From contig DHVZ01000011.1 of assembly GCA_002412925.1 (NCBI GenBank), forward strand, positions 39,228-103,227: a stretch of DNA of 64,000 bases. The letters run 5' to 3'. Below, in pieces: positions 53,401 through 62,400 of this stretch; the first letter of the stretch is position 1, and each line of letters begins with the position of its first letter. Under the pieces are notes generated by a model. The model was not told the origin of the DNA. It searched no databases and worked only from the letters and a program-made list of their open reading frames with translations. Made by a program: the position numbers and the translations under genes. The stretch comes from Anaerolineales bacterium UBA5195. GTDB taxonomy: Bacteria > Chloroflexota > Anaerolineae > Anaerolineales > Villigracilaceae.

Positions 53401-56400
53401 GCCAATTTGGCATTGACTGATGTTGACACGCTCTTGGGAACTAATTTTGCCGAAGCTGCGAAGACTTTGCTGGTGCATGCTTATGTTGAAGATTCGGATA
53501 TCACTGTTTCTGGCAACTATGAAATCTTTGCCAGTTCCTCGCCGCTGATCAACTCCACCGTGCAGAATACGGCCGATTCGACTGGCGATTCACGTTTCGG
53601 GGCCAAGGGCTCAGCTACGGGTGGCGTGCTCGCCACTAACCTGGTTAACACTGAGACGCTGGCTTACCTCAACTTTACCGGCGCACAGGGCGTTTTCACC
53701 GTTGGCGGGAACCTGACGATTTCGGCGGAGGATCATTCCAAGATTTATTCCAATGCCAAGATTGTTGCCACCACAGTCATTACCAATGACGGCGGCCTGG
53801 ATTTATTGAATGGACAGATTCGCAGCATCATCCCGAATGACTATACCACCGAGAGCGGCTCGGTCTCGATTTCTTTTGGCAAAAATGTGCGGATTTCTGC
53901 CGATTACCTGGATTACACCTGCGCCACCGCCGACTTGAATAAACCTGCGCAAATCCAACCGAACGAACTGGTCAAACTCAGCACCGACCTGGGCGGCGGG
54001 ATGCAGGGCGAGATCTACAAGTATATTGGCGCCTCCCCGTTGAGCAGCGCTGCTTTAGCGACACAGAATTACAACAATTCCTCCAACTGGGTCAAGGTGG
54101 GCGGCAAACCCGGCAGTGTCTACCAATATATGGGCACCACTGCCATGCTTGACCTTGGCCAAACTGATTACACCGACCTGGGCTACTGGAAACTTGTCCC
54201 CGAAACGCAGATCATCCCTGAAGGTATCAACATCGATGACTCCAATGCCACTACTCTGACCGGGTTGGTTGTCCGCAATGAAATCCATTCGAAGGTGGAA
54301 AGTCACATCAATAATGCAGCAATCACCCTGACCACTGGTGACCTTTCATTATCGGCGCTGTCAGATTCAACCATCAGCGCCACGGCGGATAGCACTGCTG
54401 AAGCCTCAGGCGGGAGTGCCTATGGTAGCGGCAGTGTGCTGGCCGCCAATGTGACGATTGCCACCAATCTGATTCTGAGCAAGGCAAACGCCTACATCAC
54501 GAATAGTAGCATCACTACCAATGCCGGAAACCTGGCCGTCAGCGCAAAAAATAGCTCCCAGATCGAATCCAACGTTTTGGCGGCAGTCACTTCTGGTGAG
54601 ACCGCCGCGGCCCCGATGTTTGCCTTTAATATTATCGGTTGGCAGGCGCAGAACATCCTCTTCCAGGTCATTGATAACCTGATTGGTACGGTTTTGGGAA
54701 CTGCCGAAGCTGCCGAAGTGCAGGCCTATCTACAGGATACGGTTCTGCATCTCAGCGGCGCGCTCTCGCTGGTGGCTGAATCGCTGGTTTCGCTGCTGGC
54801 CACCGTCAGTAACGAAGCCACTTCAGTGGCAACGGCCCTCTACGGGGCTTCGGGGATGGCCGTCAGCGGCGTTTTGGCCAGCAATATGGTCAACAGCAAA
54901 GCCCGGGCGTTTATCAAGTTTAGTTCTGGGCTGGGGACAGTAGTGGTGGATGGCCCGCTGACGATTTCAGCGCAAGATGAAGCCAGGATCACGGCCTACA
55001 GCCGGATGGTGGCGTCTTCTTCCAGTTCTAATGATGGCGGCGCCAGCCTGGTGAATGGACTGGGGAAGAGTCTGCTTTACGATTACCAGTTCACGACCAA
55101 ATCTGGCATCCAGACCGTGCAGCCCCAGACCTTAATCCGGGTGGCGGATGATTACAACAGCGCTTTAGGCGCTCCCGGCACGATCTATGGATATTTGGGC
55201 GTGGCGCCTTTGACCAATGTTAACCTGGGGACTTACAACTATGCTAACAGCTCCCTTTGGCAGCCGTTTCGTCCAACTGACCTGGTCCCGACCGGTTTGA
55301 ATGTGAGCGACTCGGATGCCCAAGCAGTTGGTTTTATGGTTGTTCGCAATGATTTGCGTAGCGAAGTAAAAACCTTCATTGAATACTCAGATGTGGATGT
55401 AGCCGGGGATCTCTCCCTGCTGGCTGATGAAAAAGCCACCTTGCAGGCTGCGCTTGAAAGCGTTGCCAGCGCCTCGGGCGGCAGCCTTTATGGCTCCGGG
55501 ACGGTCTTTGCACTGAATGCGACGGTGGCGACCAACCTTGTCTTGAGCAGCGCCAATGCTTATATCAAAAATAGTGATGTCACCACTACCGCTGGCGGAG
55601 ATCTGACCCTCAAGGCGCTTAACGAAAGCCTGATCGATGCCACTGCCCTGACGGGCACCATGTCTGGCGATACGGCGGTAGGGATTGCCCTGGCTTTCAA
55701 CACCATTGGTTGGGAAGCTCAGAATATTCTCTTCGCAGTCGTGGATGCCCTGATCACCACTGATATCGGCAATCCACAGCCTGCGGAAGTTCAAGCTTAC
55801 ATTATTGATACTCCACTGAATGTGGCGGGCGACCTGTCTCTCTCGGCGATCTCGAATGCAAAACTCAATTCCACTTTGAGCAACGCGGCCAGTTCAACGG
55901 CTTCGGCTTTGTATGATGCCAACGGAAAAAGCGGTTCCTTCTTGTTGGCCAGCAACATGGTCAGCAGCCTGGCTCGGGCCTATATTAAATTCACAGGCCT
56001 GCGCGGAAATGTCACTGTCGGCGGCCTCTTGAGCCTGTACGCTGAGGACAACGCCGGGATCTATGCCAATGTCAAAGTGGTTTCATCCTCGATTACCACC
56101 AATGATGGCGGAGCCAAAATCCTGAGCGATTCGATTATCAACGTTGTCGATGTCTTCTCGGTCGATCACGTCAGTGGCGAAACCTCCGTTTTGCTGGATT
56201 TCGGCGACCGGGTCCGCCTGTCCAATGATTATGACGATACGCTGGGGACCCCCGGCGGAATTTATGAGTATATGGGGGCCGATCTCTCCGCCCCGCAGAA
56301 TTTGAGCACGACCGATTACAACGATCTGGGTTACTGGAAGCTGGTTCCAGAAACCAACTTGATCCCTCAGGGCTATAACGTCACGCCTTCCAATTCCAAC

Positions 56401-59400
56401 TCGGTCGGCGCGCTGGTTGTGCGGAATGACCTGCGCAGTGAAGTCAAAGCCTATCTTGATAACGTCAATCTCGAAGCTGGTTCTATCACGCTGACCGCGC
56501 TGGAAAGCGCTACCGTTGAAGCCACCGCCGACAGCACCTCTGAATCTTCGGGGGGGGACATCTTTGGCAAAGGCGATTCGCTCGCCGTGAGCGGCACGGT
56601 GGCCACCAATCTGATCCTCAGTTCAGCCGATGCCTATATTGATAATAGCCGGGTCGTGACCACTGCGGGCGGCCTGAACCTTGAAGCAGAAAACACCTCT
56701 GTCATCGATGCAACCAACCTGACGACAGCCAAGAGCGGGGCGAACTCCTTTGGCCTGATTTTGGCCTTCAATACGGTTGGATGGAAAGCCCAGAATATTC
56801 TTTTCAATACACTCGATGCTCTATTAGGCGACCCGCTGATTGCCAATGCTTTTGGGAATGAGCAGCCTGCCCGCGTTGAAGCCTTCATCCTGAATTCTTT
56901 CCTTGATATAGCTGGTGCGCTGTCTCTTTCGGCGGTTTCAAGCGCTGTGATCAATTCGTCGGTCAGCAATCTGGCCACTTCGGCGCCAACCGCTTTTGTT
57001 GGAGCGGGAGGGATGAGCGCCAGCGGCGTTCTTTCCAGCAATATGGTTAGCAGTCGGGCCAGGGCGTATATCGATCATCGTGAATATACTTACACCACGA
57101 ATGATTTGGCCTGGATCCTGGTGCCGGGCGACCGGGTGCGAATCGTTTCTGGTTCCGCTTCTGGTACGCCGGGTGAAACCTATGAATTTATTGGCTCCAC
57201 TGAACTATTCTGGCTTTACACACCAGACCTGGGTAACACATTCCTGCAACAGGGTGATCTGGTCCGAGTCGGGTTTAGCATTTATCGCTACGTTCCAGAA
57301 AACTATGCGACGGTTAATCTTGGAGCGACGAATTTCTCGGATACGAATTTGTGGGCATACGTGGGGGTCTATAGCCCGCTTGCATATGAAGACTATACGG
57401 ATACCTCACGGTGGCAGGAAGTCATCTACGTTGACCGAATCAACACCATCCAGGTTGATGGAGATCTTGACCTGTATGCCAAGGATGATGCCCAGATCAA
57501 TGCCGAGACGAAGATGGTTTCTGAAGTCTCTCCGAGCAATGATATGGGCCTGGGAATTTTAAATAACTACGTTAACATGTTGAAAAATTCCTATCAATTT
57601 ACTTCGAGATCCGGTTCGAAGGAACTTGATTTTGGCGCACAAGTCCGCGTGGCTGATGATTACAGCGGTCTTGGCACCCCGGGCGGCGTATACAAATACA
57701 TGGGCACGTTGGCCACCCTGAACCTTGGGACGCAGAACTACGACAACTTTGAGCTCTGGAAGCTGCTCAACACGGCCAACATGATCACCGATTCAGCCAT
57801 TTATACCGCGGTGGAAGAACTCGGGTTGAAGCTCGAGAAGACCGATTTGAACGGCGGTGCCAAGAGTTACTATCTTTTGGTGGATCGCAACGATTTGCGT
57901 TCCGCTGTGGAAAGCTTTATCAATGACTCGCTGGTGATGGTTAACGGGGACCTTCACCTGACGGCGGATGAATCGGCGCTGATGAATGTGTTGGATGACA
58001 GCGTTGTTGCAACCTGGACCGGGGGCGGCGGAATCATCGCTACCAACATCGTCTTGAGTAAGGCCAATGCCTACATCACCAACAGCCGGATAGTGACGAG
58101 CGGTAGCGGGAATTTAACCCTGGATGGCAAGAATACCTCGGTTGCCAATGCCACTGCCAGTAGTGTCGTCGAAGGTTGGGATAAGACAGTCTCGATTGTG
58201 GTGGCCTTCAACTCGATCGGCTGGAAAGCGCAGAATATTCTCTTCAACGCCATCGATGCGTTGATTGGCGATCCGTTGCTGGCAGATGAGGCCTTCGGCG
58301 GAGAACAACCGGCTGAGACCCAGGCTTACATTAAAAACACCATGCTCCAGCTTGCTGGTGGTCTTGACCTGTCCGCAGACAATACAGCCCAACTGACGGC
58401 GGTGGCGGGCAATGAAGCCAGTTCGAAAGCCGAACTAGACCTGGTCATAACCACAAAATACGCCAGCGAGATGGCAATGAGCGCGGGCGGGCTCCTGGCG
58501 AGCAATAAGGTCAGCAGCCTGGCAAAGGCGTATGTTGATTACGACACAACCTATCAAATCCCGTTTGATTGCATTACCACAGTCACGCCTCCGATGCTCT
58601 ATCAGGGGGATTGGGTCAAAAACAATTCAACGGGTCGGATTTATCGCTACTTGGGCGCAGATAAGACCCCTAATTGGAGTACTGAAAACTTCAGCAATCT
58701 GATTTTGTGGGATCAAATTACCCATCGGGTCGAGGTTTCTGGCAACATTTCCATTGCTTCGCAGGATACCTCTGGTATCGATGCCAGGTCCACCGTGGTG
58801 CAACTGGCCGTAAATTCGAATACTCTCAACGGGCTGGCCGATTTGGCCGAATCGTTCAACCTGAACGATTACTATTACACCACTGCTTCGGGCACCATGC
58901 CTCTCGTCCCGAATATGCGTGTCCGTCTGGGGGCGACGTATGCCAACGGTGGTGAAGCCGGAGCGGTCTACCGCTATTTGGGCATTCCCACACTGATTAA
59001 CCTGGGAACTGTCAATTATTCTGCCGACCCGCTCATCTGGGAACTGATCCCGAGCGGCGCGCCGGGTGTGGCCGATTACCTGCCGAACATCGGGAACTTG
59101 ACCGCCTCTCCCGCCCGGGCTTTTGGCGGACTGGTGGTCTTGAATGAGGTTAGAACTGTTGTCCGAGCCTTCATTAATAACGCGACGGTGTTGGCCGGTG
59201 GGAATGTTATGCTGACTGCCATTGAAAATGCCCTGATGCTGGTAGATGCAGAGATCAGTGTCAGCGCCTCGGGCGGCAGCGCCTGGGGTCAGGAACCGCC
59301 TGGAAAGAAAGTGATGGCAGTCAATGGGCAGATTGTCACCAATGTGGTCTTGAGCAGTGCCAGGGCATACATTTCCAATAGCGAGATTGAAGTTGCCGGG

Positions 59401-62400
59401 AACATGCTGCTGGATGCCAAAAACACCACGCGCCTGGATGCCACCATTCTCAGTTCGACAGGGTCTGGTGAGATCGCCGTTGGTATTGCGCTGGCCTTCA
59501 ATTCCATCGGCTGGCTGACGCAGAATGTTCTCTTTAACACCGTCGACGCGCTGATCGGCTCACCTGAAATCGCCACTGCCTTCCATAATGAATCCCCGGC
59601 TGAAGCGTTGGCTTACCTGCTCGATACGATTGTCACCGTTGGCGGCAACCTGACGCTTTCTGCCATTTCAGCAGTTTTGCTGAATGCCACGATCAGCAAT
59701 GCGGCTGTGACGGTGGCTTCTGCCATGTACGATGCCAATGGCAAGAGCTTTGGCGCACTGCTGGCGAGCAACATGGTCAGCAGCCAGGCCCTGGCCTATA
59801 TCAAGTTTACAGGCGCGCAGGGAACGGTGGATGTGGGCGGCGCGCTCTCGATCTTTGCCGAAGACCGTTCAAAAATATTTTCCAATAGCAAAATGGTTTC
59901 ATCGACAACGACCACCAATGATGGCGGCGTCAATATCCTGGATGAGAGTCTGAAAGATGCTGTCCCGGCGGATTACTCATCCAATGACGGTTCCAAAGAG
60001 ATAGTCTTTGGCAAACGCGTTCGTCTGGATGATGCCTATGCCAACGGCGGCAATCCTGGTAGTGTTTACGAATACATGGGCACGCTGGCGACCATTGATC
60101 TCAGCGCCGAAGATTACACCGACCTCGGTTATTGGAAGGAAGTGCTCGAAACGCAGCTTGTCCCGACCGGCCTGAACTTTTCGGACTCGGACGCGATTGC
60201 GGTGGGTGGTCTGGTTGTCCGCAACGAGGTGCGCAGCTTGGTGCAGGCTTACATCCAGAATGCGGATGTCACGACCGAAGGCAATCTTACGCTGACGGCG
60301 CTCGACACCGCCGTCATCCGGGCGCTTGTCGATAGCGTCACGAGTTCAGCCGGCGGGAGTTCCTTCGACGGCGGCGATTCCATCGCGGTGAATGGCACGA
60401 TTGCCACCAACCTGGTTTTGAGCGAAGCCAGCGCTTTCATCACAGACAGTAAAATCACCACCCACAATACCGGCGATCTGACTCTGAAGGCCGAAAATAC
60501 TTCGCAGATTAATGCCGTTATTTCTGGCGCGTCGATTAACCAGGGCAATGGCGTGGGGATCACCCTGGCCTTCAATACCGTCGGTTGGGATGCGCAGAAT
60601 GTGCTCTTCAACACCCTGGATGCGCTGATCGGTTCATCGGAAATTGCCAATGCCTTCCACAATGCTGATCCGATTTTGACCCAGGCCTATATCTATAACT
60701 CGATCATGGATGTTGCCGGGGATCTGACCCTGACGGCAGATTCGCAAGTCTATCGCTTTGACCTGAGCAGCGCTGTCACGGCAGCAGATTTGAACGACGC
60801 CGCCGAACAGGTAACCCAGGATGACCTGACCACCCATACGGTGGATGAAATTGATGCTGATGCTGAAGGGGACGCGCTCATCCTGGCAGCCCTGCTGGCC
60901 GAGTTTGAGAGCAAAGGCATCACCATCTACGGTGATTTGAGTGTTACGCTCCTGACGGAAAGCAGCCGCTGGCTGGTGAGCGACTCGCTTGGACTGGGTT
61001 ATGTGGTGATGCTCAGCGGCGGGAGCCTGAAGCTCTACGAAACGAATACGATCAATGCTCGGGCCACCAACAACGCCACTTCCGAAGTTTTGATGCTTGA
61101 AAATGCCAGCGGCGTGAGCGTGGGTGGCTTGCTGGTCAGTAACCTGATCAATACCCTGACCCGTACCTATATCGACTTCAGCACCCTGACTCCATTGGCC
61201 GGGCATACGATCATTGTTGGCGGCGCCCTGACCATGTCGGCGACCAATGACACGATGATCAACGCTGAAAACAACTTGATAGTTTTACAGCGCTCGGTTA
61301 GTGATGGCGGCTTGAGCATTGCTCTCAGCACCGCTAAGAACATCCTTCAGGAATATCAATTCACTACCAAATCGGGAACGCAGAGCCTCCTGCCTGGGAT
61401 GCAGGTGCGGGTCGATAATGGTTATACCGTTGACACTTCGGCGCGCGGCAAAATCTATCTCTACAATGGCGTTGGTTCTGATCCAATCAGCCTGAATCTG
61501 GGCGCGGTTTCCTACAGCACCGATCTCGATTGGGTAGAAGTCATTGACCCCGAAAGTCTGATGAGTCTGCTGCCCTTCCCGCTGAACGTGAGCGATTCGG
61601 GTTCAGTGGCGGTCGGCGGGATGGTTGTGCGCAATGAAGTCCAGAGCGAAGCCGAAACCAAAATTGACCATGCCACGATCACCACTGGTGGGAATCTCAA
61701 CCTGGCGGCGGCGGATACGGCCTTCATGCGTTCGGTCGACACCAGCAATGTGACTTCAGTGGGCGGTGGTTTGGATGGAAAAGGTTATTCCGTTGCCGTG
61801 ACCGGGGTGATTTCGACCAACGTGGTCTTGAGCAAGGCGAATGCTTTCATCCAGAACAGCGTTGTCACCGCTGATGGCAGCCTGGGAATTACCGCCCGCA
61901 ACCGCAGCACCCTGAACGCGATCCTGGATAACATCACCAAATCGAATGGCGTTTCAGTAGGGATCATGCTGGCCTTCAATACCATCGGCTGGGAAGCGCA
62001 AAACTTCCTGTTCAATACTGTTGATGCCTTGATTGGGACAGTGCTTGGTACCCAGCAGCCTGCCGAAGCCCAGGCTTACCTGAAAAACTCGACAGTGACT
62101 GCCGGGAACGGTCTGAGCTTGCTGAGTGACTCGTCTGCCAAGCTGAACGCGGAAATTGCCACGAGTGTTACTTCGATCAAAGTCAGCACCGGTGACAGCA
62201 TTACCGTCAGTGTTGGCGCGGTGATCGCGCTGAATAAAGTCAGCACACGGGTAAGAGCCTACATTGAATCTGCCCCGACAGCTAAAATTATCACTGTCAC
62301 CAACGGAAACACTACCTTGAGTGCAGTCGATCAGGCTGCGATAAAAGCCAATGTGGGTGTGGCTTCGCTGGCGCTTTCGGCGGGCGATAAGTCCGTTTCG

